A stretch of DNA of 64,000 bases, taken from positions 62,001 to 126,000 of the forward strand of contig JANQKF010000013.1 of NCBI GenBank assembly GCA_028281285.1, written 5' to 3'. Position 1 is the stretch's first letter; each line of letters opens with the position of its first letter. Shown here in pieces: positions 28,803-35,546 of this stretch. The stretch comes from Cyclobacteriaceae bacterium. GTDB lineage: Bacteria; Bacteroidota; Bacteroidia; Cytophagales; Cyclobacteriaceae. The translations under genes and the position numbers were made by a program. Under the pieces are notes generated by a model. The model made no database searches, was not told the DNA's origin, and was given only the letters and a program-made list of their open reading frames with translations.

Positions 28803-30081
28803 TTTCTATCGATTTAAGTCGAATGGACACAGCGTTTTTGTGGGCCTCCAACTCCTCAGCAGCTGCCATGGTTTCGATGGTCGGTCCCAGGTTCATCAAG
28901 CCTTGTTTACTGATTTTTTGAAAGGTAATCTTCTTCAAAAAGCTATCCAATGAAACACCACTAAAGGCTCTGGCGAATCCATTTGTTGGCAAGGTATGAT
29001 TCGTTCCGGATGCGTAGTCTCCCGCTGATTCCGGAGTATAATTTCCAAGGAAAACAGACCCGGCATTAACAACGTTCTCGGCCACCTGATCCGCATTTTC
29101 AACAGAAATAATAAGATGCTCTGCGGCATATTGATTGAGAAAATCGATTGCATCTTCTTCCTGCAAAACAATCATCAAGCTATTTGAGAGTGCCTTTTCG
29201 GCAATCTTCTTTCGTGGCAGTCTCTTCAATTGCTCATGTAGCTCTCTTTCTACCTGACCAATTGTTTCTTCAGAATTGGCCACTAAAATCACCTGACTAT
29301 CTTCTCCATGTTCTGCTTGAGATAACAAATCAGCTGCCACAAAGGCAGGAACAGCGGTACCGTCTGCATAGACAGCTACTTCTGATGGACCGGCTGGCAT
29401 ATCAATCGCAATTCCAATTCTTGAAAGAAACTGCTTAGCTACCGTCACATACTGATTACCGGGCCCGAAAATTTTGTAGACCTGGGGAATGGTTTCAGTA
29501 CCAAAAGCCATGGCGGCTATCGCTTGAGCTCCTCCAATCTTAAATAACCTGGTGACGCCTACCTCATTTGCTGCCCAAAGAATGGCAGGATGGACCTTCC
29601 CCATCTTATCAGGAGGTGTGCAAACCACAACTTCCTTACAACCCGCTAGTTTTGCCGGAACTCCAAGCATTAAGACTGTGGAGAATAAAGGGGCAGTACC
29701 TCCCGGCACATAAAGCCCCACCCTTTCTATCGGAACCGACTTACGATAGCAATTCACTCCCGGCATCGTTTCCACCACCTCTATGTCCTCTCGTTGTATA
29801 CTGTGGAATTTCTCAATATTGGCCTTCGCTCTACGAATCGCCTCTTTTAAGTCATCGGAGACCAGTGAAGCCGCCTCCGCCATTTCTTCTTGTGATACAA
29901 TCATCGAAGAATGTCGCACTCCATCAAACTTCTCTGTCAGTTCAAGCAGGGCTTGATCTCCTTCTTCAATTACCCGGTTGATCACCGGTTGAACAACCTT
30001 TTCAATTTGTTCATAATCTGAAATGGGCCTCTTTATCAATTCTCTCCATTGAGATCTATCCGGATTGATCAGCTTTCTCAT
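28795..30081 (-). CDS. hisD: Histidinol dehydrogenase
   Basis: This 428-residue enzyme is full length. It shows the family landmarks GLYVPGGTAPLFSTVLM, GGAQAIAAMAFGTETIP, GPGNQYV, the zinc region LLSQAEHGEDSQ and the C-terminal AEHL motif. It oxidises histidinol twice with NAD+ to give histidine, using zinc. It overlaps hisG by 4 bp and hisC by 8 bp, indicating a translationally coupled operon. Confidence 0.97.
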   Translation of the reverse strand: MRKLINPDRSQWRELIKRPISDYEQIEKVVQPVINRVIEEGDQALLELTEKFDGVRHSSMIVSQEEMAEAASLVSDDLKEAIRRAKANIEKFHSIQREDIEVVETMPGVNCYRKSVPIERVGLYVPGGTAPLFSTVLMLGVPAKLAGCKEVVVCTPPDKMGKVHPAILWAANEVGVTRLFKIGGAQAIAAMAFGTETIPQVYKIFGPGNQYVTVAKQFLSRIGIAIDMPAGPSEVAVYADGTAVPAFVAADLLSQAEHGEDSQVILVANSEETIGQVERELHEQLKRLPRKKIAEKALSNSLMIVLQEEDAIDFLNQYAAEHLIISVENADQVAENVVNAGSVFLGNYTPESAGDYASGTNHTLPTNGFARAFSGVSLDSFLKKITFQKISKQGLMNLGPTIETMAAAEELEAHKNAVSIRLKSIENV

Positions 30082-30938
30082 ACAATCATCTTTTCAATCG
30101 GTACGACAAGAATGCCTTCAGCACCTGCCGATCTTAAATTCTCAATCACGCCCCAGAAATCATCTTCCTGAATCACCGAATGGATGGATGACCATCCGGG
30201 CTGTGCTAAAGGAAGTACGGTCGGGCTACGCATTCCAGGCAGAATATCGATAATCTTATCAATTGACTCATTTGGAGAGTTTAACAGGATATACTTGTTG
30301 TTCTTGGCCGTTTGCACCGAATCAATTCTAAACAACAATCGCTTCAATAATGCCTGCTTTTCTTCGCCTAAGAACTTATTAGCTATCAAAATAGCTTCGG
30401 ACTGGTATATAACCTCTACTTCTTTAAGTCCGTTGCTCATCAACGTGCTACCAGAGCTCACGATATCACATATACCATAGGCAAGTCCAATACTTGGTGC
30501 AATCTCTACCGAACCACTGATTTCATGGATTTCGGCATTAACACTATTTGCCTGTAGAAAGTCGCTCAATATCTTAGGGTATGAGGTGGCAAGTGCTTTA
30601 CCTTCAAAGTCCTGAATCCCATTATAGGGCTCGTTTTTATCTATTGCCAGGGAAAGTCGACACTTGGAAAATCCTAGTTTCTTCACCCAGTCAACCGCTT
30701 TGTCTTTCTCTTCGGCTTCATTTGCTCCAACGATTCCTATGTCAGCTATACCATCCTGAACATATCCGGGTATATCGTCATCCCGTAGGAACAAAAACTC
30801 AAGCGGAAAATTGGAGGACGAAGATTTTAGCTTGCCGGCACCATTGCTAAACTTGATGCCGCACTCCTTGATTAGTTTTAGTGAATCATCGCTGAGCCTT
30901 CCTTTTTTTTGAACAGCGATACGTATTGTATTATCCAT
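30078..30938 (-). CDS. hisG: ATP phosphoribosyltransferase, long form
   Basis: At 286 residues this is the long HisG form, with a C-terminal regulatory domain (about 215-286, ending SAGAEGILVVPIEKMIV) that usually gives histidine feedback inhibition without HisZ. The catalytic part shows the N-terminal IAVQKKGRLSD, the LRDDDIPGYVQDGIADIGIV segment and the phosphate loop ISSGSTL-type region (IVSSGSTLMSNG). It starts histidine synthesis from ATP and PRPP. It is the first structural gene after the histidine-rich leader. Confidence 0.96.
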   Translation of the reverse strand: MDNTIRIAVQKKGRLSDDSLKLIKECGIKFSNGAGKLKSSSSNFPLEFLFLRDDDIPGYVQDGIADIGIVGANEAEEKDKAVDWVKKLGFSKCRLSLAIDKNEPYNGIQDFEGKALATSYPKILSDFLQANSVNAEIHEISGSVEIAPSIGLAYGICDIVSSGSTLMSNGLKEVEVIYQSEAILIANKFLGEEKQALLKRLLFRIDSVQTAKNNKYILLNSPNESIDKIIDILPGMRSPTVLPLAQPGWSSIHSVIQEDDFWGVIENLRSAGAEGILVVPIEKMIV

Positions 30939-30990
30939 CGGATTGATAACTCTATTGGGTTAGAATTGATTTAGAAATTTGAATGAAATA

Positions 30991-31057
30991 CTGGCTCACC
31001 GCCAGGGCAAAGTAATTGTGTGCATCTCTCCTAAGAGAGATGATGGATATGATGCAC
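30991..31057 (-). promoter_or_regulatory. Candidate his attenuator (alternative hairpins)
   Basis: Reading the minus strand from the leader: a stem ATCTCTC/GAGAGAT lies at the leader stop (31041-31024). GTGCATC within the His codons (31057-31051) can pair with GATGCAC (31026-31020). A 5-bp GC-rich stem CTGGC/GCCAG lies at 31005-30991, 53 nt before hisG. GTGCAT can alternatively pair with ATGCAC at 31057-31052, giving mutually exclusive folds. The last stem has only a modest T-rich tail, so it is not a textbook terminator. Confidence 0.5.
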
Positions 31058-31102
31058 GTGATGTGCATTGTTCTGAGAATATGTATTGACTAAGTCAATC
31101 AT
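31031..31102 (-). CDS. hisL: his operon leader peptide
   Basis: ATG at 31102 opens a 23-residue ORF ending TAG at 31033-31031. It contains six histidine codons in eight positions (HHVHHIHH), the classical sensor arrangement of a histidine attenuator. It starts about 165 nt upstream of hisG on the same strand, and a perfect promoter ends only 7 nt before the ATG. It is far below usual gene-calling length limits. Ribosome stalling at these codons when charged tRNA-His is scarce would change which downstream hairpin forms. Confidence 0.8.
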   Translation of the reverse strand: MIDLVNTYSQNNAHHVHHIHHLS

Positions 31103-31109
31103 GTGGGTG

Positions 31110-31139
31110 CAAAGATAGGTGTGCGATTCTTCTAAACAA
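31110..31139 (-). promoter_or_regulatory. Bacteroidota promoter of the his operon
   Basis: On the minus strand TTG (31139-31137), a 19-nt spacer and TATCTTTG (31117-31110) match the phylum consensus TTG-N19-TAnnTTTG exactly. The start site is predicted around 31104-31106, only a few nt before the hisL ATG. Confidence 0.75.
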
Positions 31140-31280
31140 GGACTAATGGTTGGAATTCTGATTTAATTATCCTTTCGGTGATATAACAGACGGATCAACA
31201 TACTCTTTCGGGAAATTATGGGGTATAAGCTTTTGTAATAACATGCGATGCCATTCATCATTATTTTTTTTAGAGTGATA

Positions 31281-31302
31281 ATTCAATTATTAAATTGAAT
31301 TT
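31281..31302. promoter_or_regulatory. Palindromic operator candidate upstream of the interrupted PIN gene
   Basis: The 9-bp arms AATTCAATT and AATTGAATT are separated by 4 nt and end 18 nt before the ATG at 31321. The encoded N-terminal domain looks like a winged helix, so autoregulation is plausible. Confidence 0.45.
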
Positions 31303-31320
31303 TATTAATGCCAATCACAC

Positions 31321-31653
31321 ATGAAATCAGTCAAAGTAGTTGCGTTTAGTCTTTTGGCACATATTAATGATAATACTGTCGGCATCACCAGCTTTGATGA
31401 TATTTTCATACCAATCGTGAAGTCAGCACTAAGAGAGTTGAGTGATAGAGGAGTAAAACATGGGGCTTCTCTTTCAGATATTAAAGACAAAGTTGATGAG
31501 CGCTTCTCTTTGGACATTCCAATCCCATACTTATCATCGTTACTTGAAAAAATCGCAAATGAATACTCAGCAAAAGGAAGTGACGAAATAACGTTACACA
31601 AAGACGGCTCATTTCTTCTTAATCAATTTGTAGCTGAAGATTTTGAAAAGTAA
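31321..31653 (+). CDS. N-terminal fragment: putative winged-helix domain
   Basis: This 110-residue fragment is predicted mostly helical (FIPIVKSALRELSDRG, LSDIKDKVDERF, PYLSSLLEKIANEYS) with a terminal beta hairpin (EITLHKDGSFLLNQF). That is the pattern of a winged-helix DNA-binding domain, although I recognise no named family. It ends at TAA 31651 immediately before further in-frame coding-like sequence, so it is probably the front part of a longer gene. It is transcribed divergently from the his operon. A palindrome lies just upstream. Confidence 0.55.
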   Translation: MKSVKVVAFSLLAHINDNTVGITSFDDIFIPIVKSALRELSDRGVKHGASLSDIKDKVDERFSLDIPIPYLSSLLEKIANEYSAKGSDEITLHKDGSFLLNQFVAEDFEK

Positions 31654-31740
31654 ATTGACGACAGTGAAGCTGACATAAATGAGATCAATAAGGCGTATGA
31701 AATTTATCTCAAAACTGAAGGAGTATTAATTAACGATGAA

Positions 31741-33237
31741 ATGTCCATTTATGAGTATTTGGATAAAAGTCGTTTGCGGCTATCTAAATTTTTTGCCTAT
31801 AGAGAATCGCAGGAATTAAATATAGATGATGTTCACCAAGCTGGGTTTATCAACTCTTTAAGGGATCGGCCTAAACTCTTCAATACACTAAGAAGAATAT
31901 ATTTGGGATCCATCATAGCCGCCTATTTGAGTGTTGATATTGGTAAAACAGAGAGAAGCATGGAATTGCTTTTGGACACTAATTTCATCATTGGTCTGCT
32001 TGATTTAAACTCAAAGGAATCCACACATACCTGCCGACAAATATTGGATTTATCGAAAAAATTGGGATTCAAAATCTCTGTATTGCCTTATACTTTGGAA
32101 GAAACAGAATTGCTGATACAACGAAAAGCGAATCAACTGAATAAAAGTTTTTTTCAGGGCTATCTCGACCCTGAAAGTATTTTTCACGCTGCTATTAGGA
32201 GAAATTTGACTAAAACTGAACTCGTCAGAATTAGTTCAAACCTTAAAAGCATCCTAGAAAAAGAATATGACATTTTGGCAATTGCAAATGATACCAAATA
32301 CCGCAATCTGGCAAAATTCCAGTATAAGAAAATATTTGATTTCTATAAATCACTTAGAGGCACCAACAACTGGAGTGCTCATCATGACACAACTGCAATC
32401 GCATATGTCAAAGAAAAAAGAAACAGAAAGCCCGTTATGGGGAATTTCATGAATGCCAATTGTTGGTTTGTAACTAATACGCCCTACGATGTTAGAACAC
32501 CACCCGATAGCCAAGGAAGTCTTCCAGAAATTATTCGAGCTGGAGAATTATTGAGTCTGCTATGGCTGAGTAGTCCAAGGGTAAAACAGCTTATCAACGA
32601 CACGGAATTCTCAAACTTAGGGCTTACCCGTCTAGTGTCTACTACGATTTCTCATGGACTTCCTAGTCCTCGAGTATTGCGGGAACTGGATAACAACTTT
32701 AGCAGATATAACAAGGAACATGAGATTTCAGCAGATGACACCCTAGTCATTGCAAATTTGATCGCAAAAAAGAGAATTGATCATCCAGATGATTTGAACA
32801 AGCTTGCTAGAAAAGAACCAGATGAATTCATTGAAAAAGTCAAAAACCTAGCTGAAAATGGTCGGAAGGAGGACAGGGAACTTCAGGAGCATATTGACGA
32901 TATATTGAACAAAGTAGAAGAAATGTTTGAGGCTCAAAAATCCCAACCTCAAAAAGAGATCATTATAGAAGACAACGTTCAAACTAGCATAAATAAGTCA
33001 GGTAAATTCGCTTTAGCGTCTATTTTGATTCTATTTTTGTCGTTTGTTTTATGGACGTTTGACTACACTTTCAATGTTGGACTATTAGAAGAATTGAAAA
33101 ATTATTATTTAGTAAAAGTTTCGATTCAACTAATAATAATCTTTGGGGTAATTGCGATTGTTTGGAAAAAAAGAGCCTTTTGGTACGGAGGGTTTATCAG
33201 TTTGTTGATATTAATAATCATGCTTTTGAAAAATTGA
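31741..33237 (+). CDS. PIN-like nuclease domain protein with C-terminal membrane helices
   Basis: This 498-residue ORF contains a PIN-like domain: the first acidic motif ELLLDTNFIIGLLDL (about residues 76-90), an acidic YTLEETELLI strand-helix, HHDTTAIAYVKEKR and CWFVTNTPYD, which can supply the metal-binding Asp/Glu set of PIN ribonucleases. A Glu/Lys-rich helical stretch follows (about 355-415). Three hydrophobic helices close the protein (about 422-498: FALASILILFLSFVLW, VSIQLIIIFGVIAIVW, FISLLILIIMLL). RNA cleavage at the membrane, possibly in stress or phage defence, is inference only. The start is likely artificial, since coding-like sequence continues upstream in frame. Confidence 0.65.
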   Translation: MSIYEYLDKSRLRLSKFFAYRESQELNIDDVHQAGFINSLRDRPKLFNTLRRIYLGSIIAAYLSVDIGKTERSMELLLDTNFIIGLLDLNSKESTHTCRQILDLSKKLGFKISVLPYTLEETELLIQRKANQLNKSFFQGYLDPESIFHAAIRRNLTKTELVRISSNLKSILEKEYDILAIANDTKYRNLAKFQYKKIFDFYKSLRGTNNWSAHHDTTAIAYVKEKRNRKPVMGNFMNANCWFVTNTPYDVRTPPDSQGSLPEIIRAGELLSLLWLSSPRVKQLINDTEFSNLGLTRLVSTTISHGLPSPRVLRELDNNFSRYNKEHEISADDTLVIANLIAKKRIDHPDDLNKLARKEPDEFIEKVKNLAENGRKEDRELQEHIDDILNKVEEMFEAQKSQPQKEIIIEDNVQTSINKSGKFALASILILFLSFVLWTFDYTFNVGLLEELKNYYLVKVSIQLIIIFGVIAIVWKKRAFWYGGFISLLILIIMLLKN

Positions 33238-33267
33238 TCTGACTGAAAGAGTCCGTTTGACACATCA

Positions 33268-33783
33268 TTAAATTTTGTCATCACCAACTTCAATCAAAAA
33301 TCCCTCCAAATTAAACCACTCCTGCTCTTCCACTTCTTCCAAGATTTCGCTTAATCGTTTTGAGTAGGTGGGGTTTAAGCCTGTAGCTTCAACAAAAGTC
33401 ACAGCCTCTCTAAATGAATTGAGTATGCTCTTATAGAAGGCTTCTCGAGTTGTTCTCTTTTCTGCATTGAATTTTAAGGCAATTTCGATATTGAAGAGCA
33501 TCAGGTCGGCTAAGAGTAAGGGATCGAGTTCAAGGTCTTGAAAATGCCTGATTGCCTTCTGTGCCACCGATCTTCTGGCCTTTGGCTTTCTCCCATTGAC
33601 AGGGAAGTACTCCTTGGAAATTTTGAACTTGGCTTCTTCTATTAACTTCTCCTCTTTGGGGTTGAAAACGAAGTTGTAATACGTTTTTACCGCCTTGAAT
33701 TTATCGTAGAGTTCCAGGATTTGGGTTTCCAGTTCTTCCTTGTCCAGTGATTGAAGGTATTTAACCAGTGCGCGTTTGCTCAT
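33268..33783 (-). CDS. DUF6155 family protein
   Basis: From ATG 33783 the protein has 171 residues. It matches DUF6155 with an N-terminal SKRALVKYLQSLDKEELETQ, the YYNFVFNPKEEKLIEEAKFK segment and RRSVAQKAIRHFQDLELDP. It is all-helical and charged; the function is unknown. An upstream ATG at 33807 is possible but the family starts at MSKRAL. The gene is followed by a 106-bp repeat on its upstream side (33819-33924). Confidence 0.8.
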   Translation of the reverse strand: MSKRALVKYLQSLDKEELETQILELYDKFKAVKTYYNFVFNPKEEKLIEEAKFKISKEYFPVNGRKPKARRSVAQKAIRHFQDLELDPLLLADLMLFNIEIALKFNAEKRTTREAFYKSILNSFREAVTFVEATGLNPTYSKRLSEILEEVEEQEWFNLEGFLIEVGDDKI

Positions 33784-33818
33784 GACACAAGATAGGTAGA
33801 ACCCCATAAATTTTATCG

Positions 33819-33924
33819 GTCATTTCAAGTGGACTTGTCCACCGAAACTAAGTGAAGGTGGAGCGAGAAATCGTCTTATTCCTGTCACGAATCTAAGAAG
33901 ACCTCTCCTTTCTGTCGAGGAGAC
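33819..33924. repeat. 106-bp intergenic repeat, family 1, copy A
   Basis: It begins GTCATTTCAAGTGGAC and ends CTGTCGAGGAGAC, and has the same length and colinear sequence as copy C. It contains the perfect hairpin GTGGAC-TT-GTCCAC and a matching GGTGGAG farther in. The ends are imperfect inverted repeats of each other. It lies 27 bp before the GIY-YIG gene. Confidence 0.8.
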
Positions 33925-33951
33925 ATTCTAAATGGCTCGTATTTTTAATCG

Positions 33952-34248
33952 ATGCCCGGCAACTATTTTGTATATATCACCACAAATCCTGACAGGACCA
34001 CACTGTATATTGGAGTAGCCAATGATCTCAGAACCAGGCTTAGACAACACAAAGAGAATCGTGGTAACCGAAAAACTTTTGCGGGTAGATATCATTGTTA
34101 TAATCTGATCTATTTCGAAAGATTTGACAGTGCCGCTAACGCTATTAACAGAGAAAAAGAACTAAAGAAATGGAGTCGTATAAAGAAGGAAGGCCTTATC
34201 TCTTTGAGAAATGCTCATTGGGAATTTTATGATTCGGAAGCATTGTAA
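33952..34248 (+). CDS. GIY-YIG nuclease family protein
   Basis: This 98-residue single-domain protein has the motifs YFVYITTN and TLYIGVANDLRTRLRQHKE (the GIY-YIG pair and catalytic Arg), then Tyr in YHCYNLIYFE, and the metal-binding Glu in NREKELKKW. It is of the UvrC/YhbQ-like stand-alone type; such proteins cut DNA but their biological roles are mostly unknown. It is bracketed by copy A of the 106-bp repeat on the left and by a degraded copy and copy B on the right, as if the gene and repeats form a unit. Confidence 0.88.
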   Translation: MPGNYFVYITTNPDRTTLYIGVANDLRTRLRQHKENRGNRKTFAGRYHCYNLIYFERFDSAANAINREKELKKWSRIKKEGLISLRNAHWEFYDSEAL

Positions 34249-34251
34249 ATT

Positions 34252-34329
34252 TTGTCCAAGGAAATTCAGTTAACAGTTAAAAACCTCACAAACTTAATTA
34301 AGAAGATCTCTCCGTATAGTCGAGATGAC
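34252..34329. repeat. Degenerate copy of the family 1 repeat
   Basis: The right end (34299-34329, TAAGAAGATCTC and AGTCGAGATGAC) is nearly identical to the end of copy C. The left part starting TTTGTCCAAGGAAA is only weakly similar and about 12 nt are missing. It starts 4 nt after the GIY-YIG stop codon. Confidence 0.5.
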
Positions 34330-34342
34330 TCTCAATTAGTAG

Positions 34343-34449
34343 GTCATTTCGAGTGGACTTGTCCACCGAAACAAAGTGAAGGTGGAGCGAGAAATCTTCT
34401 TATTCATGTCATTGAACAGAGAACATCTCTTTATTCTGTTGAGTTGAAC
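34343..34449. repeat. Family 1 repeat, copy B
   Basis: The first 62 nt match copy C exactly (GTCATTTCGAGTGGACTTG onwards, through the GCGAGAAATCTTCTTATTC block). The right half is diverged. It is separated from the degenerate copy by only 13 nt, so the two stand head to tail. Confidence 0.75.
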
Positions 34450-34528
34450 ATTAAAGACTCAAATACAACGAAACAGGGATAAGCAACCTCGAATCATAAT
34501 CTGGAGTCTTTTCTTAAATACCTTAATC

Positions 34529-35422
34529 ATGACCAGAATTCTCTTTCTTACCATTCTCTTGTGCTTATCGTCTACCATTACTGCCCAGGATTATATCATC
34601 GAAGATGCAGAGCGGTTTGCCGAAATCTTCCAACAAAATCCTGACAGTATAACTCCCGAGACACTGCAAATCGGATATCTGGACCCCGGCACTCAAGGCA
34701 TCAAAATCTTCACCTGGCGCAGGATTAAGAATGCCAAGAATATGGCCAATATGGTGAGTAAGTATAGAAAGTCCTACCAGAAAGGAGTTGAGCTCATGCT
34801 TCCTGCGGCCAGAACTGCAGCTGATGAATCGGCCGAAGTTTTGGGCAAAATTCAAAAGCTGTTTGATCAAAAGAAGTCAGCGCCTGTGTATATCGTCTTT
34901 GGTGGAAATAACTCAGGTGGAACAGCCTCGTCAAAGGGGTTGGTAATCGGGCTTGAAGTATTAGGAAGATTCGTTGATAATGAGACTGACGCTATTGAAT
35001 TGATCAAAAGCTTTGTAGCACATGAAGTAGTTCATGTTTATCAAGCGAGGGTGAAAGCCAACCCAGGCAAGAGCAGCTTACTCGGCCAAAGTCTTAGGGA
35101 AGGGTTTGCCGATTTCATAGAAAACATGGTCATGGGAAAGGTTTCCAAAGCTGAAGCCGAACGACAGAAGTATGGACTGGCGAATGAAGCTCAGCTTTGG
35201 GAAGAGTATCAGGCAGTAATGCTCAAAAGCGAATATCAGCCATGGATGTATGGCAAAGGCAAAGACGGACGGCCGTCAGACCTTGGTTATTGGGTTGGGA
35301 AAAAGATTTGCGAATCCTATTACAATAAGGCCGATGACAAAAATGAAGCCTTGATGACTCTCCTGAAATTAAAGAACCCAAAAAAGATCCTTGAAGAGAG
35401 TGGCTATAACCCTGGGGGTTGA
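34529..35422 (+). CDS. Secreted zinc protease-like protein (gluzincin type, DUF2268-like)
   Basis: This 297-residue protein has a signal peptide (residues 1-19, ending ITAQ). It contains HEVVH (His165, Glu166, His169) with a downstream Glu191 in LREGFADF, the gluzincin arrangement of two His, a catalytic Glu and a distant Glu. It resembles the DUF2268 group of predicted Zn-dependent proteases. The protein is probably periplasmic; no substrate can be inferred. Family 1 repeats flank the gene on both sides (copy B and copy C). Confidence 0.75.
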   Translation: MTRILFLTILLCLSSTITAQDYIIEDAERFAEIFQQNPDSITPETLQIGYLDPGTQGIKIFTWRRIKNAKNMANMVSKYRKSYQKGVELMLPAARTAADESAEVLGKIQKLFDQKKSAPVYIVFGGNNSGGTASSKGLVIGLEVLGRFVDNETDAIELIKSFVAHEVVHVYQARVKANPGKSSLLGQSLREGFADFIENMVMGKVSKAEAERQKYGLANEAQLWEEYQAVMLKSEYQPWMYGKGKDGRPSDLGYWVGKKICESYYNKADDKNEALMTLLKLKNPKKILEESGYNPGG

Positions 35423-35431
35423 ACACAAATT

Positions 35432-35537
35432 GTCATTTCGAGTGGACTTGTCCACCGAAACAAAGTGAAGGTGGAGCGAGAAATCTTCTTATTCTCGTTA
35501 CTGGTCTAAGAAGATCTCACCCTACAGTCGAGATGAC
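35432..35537. repeat. 106-bp intergenic repeat, family 1, copy C
   Basis: This is the best-preserved copy, starting GTCATTTCGAGTGGACTTG and ending CAGTCGAGATGAC. Its termini are near-perfect inverted repeats (GTCATTTCGA / TCGAGATGAC). It lies between the tail-to-tail protease and BNR-protein genes, starting 9 nt after the protease stop. Confidence 0.8.
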
Positions 35538-35546
35538 TAAAACGTT

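Larger units (their letters stand above)
31321..33237 (+). pseudogene. Winged-helix / PIN-like / membrane-anchored protein gene interrupted by one in-frame TAA
   Basis: Two ORFs (31321-31653 and 31741-33237) lie in the same frame. After the TAA at 31651 the frame stays open and protein-like for 29 codons (reading ADINEINKAYEIYLKTEGV within it) up to the second ORF's ATG. The stop therefore looks like a point mutation (for example CAA or AAA to TAA), a sequencing error, or programmed readthrough. The restored protein would have 638 residues. The region is visibly more AT-rich than its neighbours. Confidence 0.7.

Noticed and set aside
29568-29981. 137-codon ORF antisense to hisD
   Set aside because: hisD is complete and conserved on the other strand; the antisense translation is low-complexity Pro/Leu-rich.
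34252-34482. ORF of 76 codons downstream of the GIY-YIG gene
   Set aside because: It lies across two repeat copies, starts with TTG and has no protein-like character; it is a by-product of the repeats.
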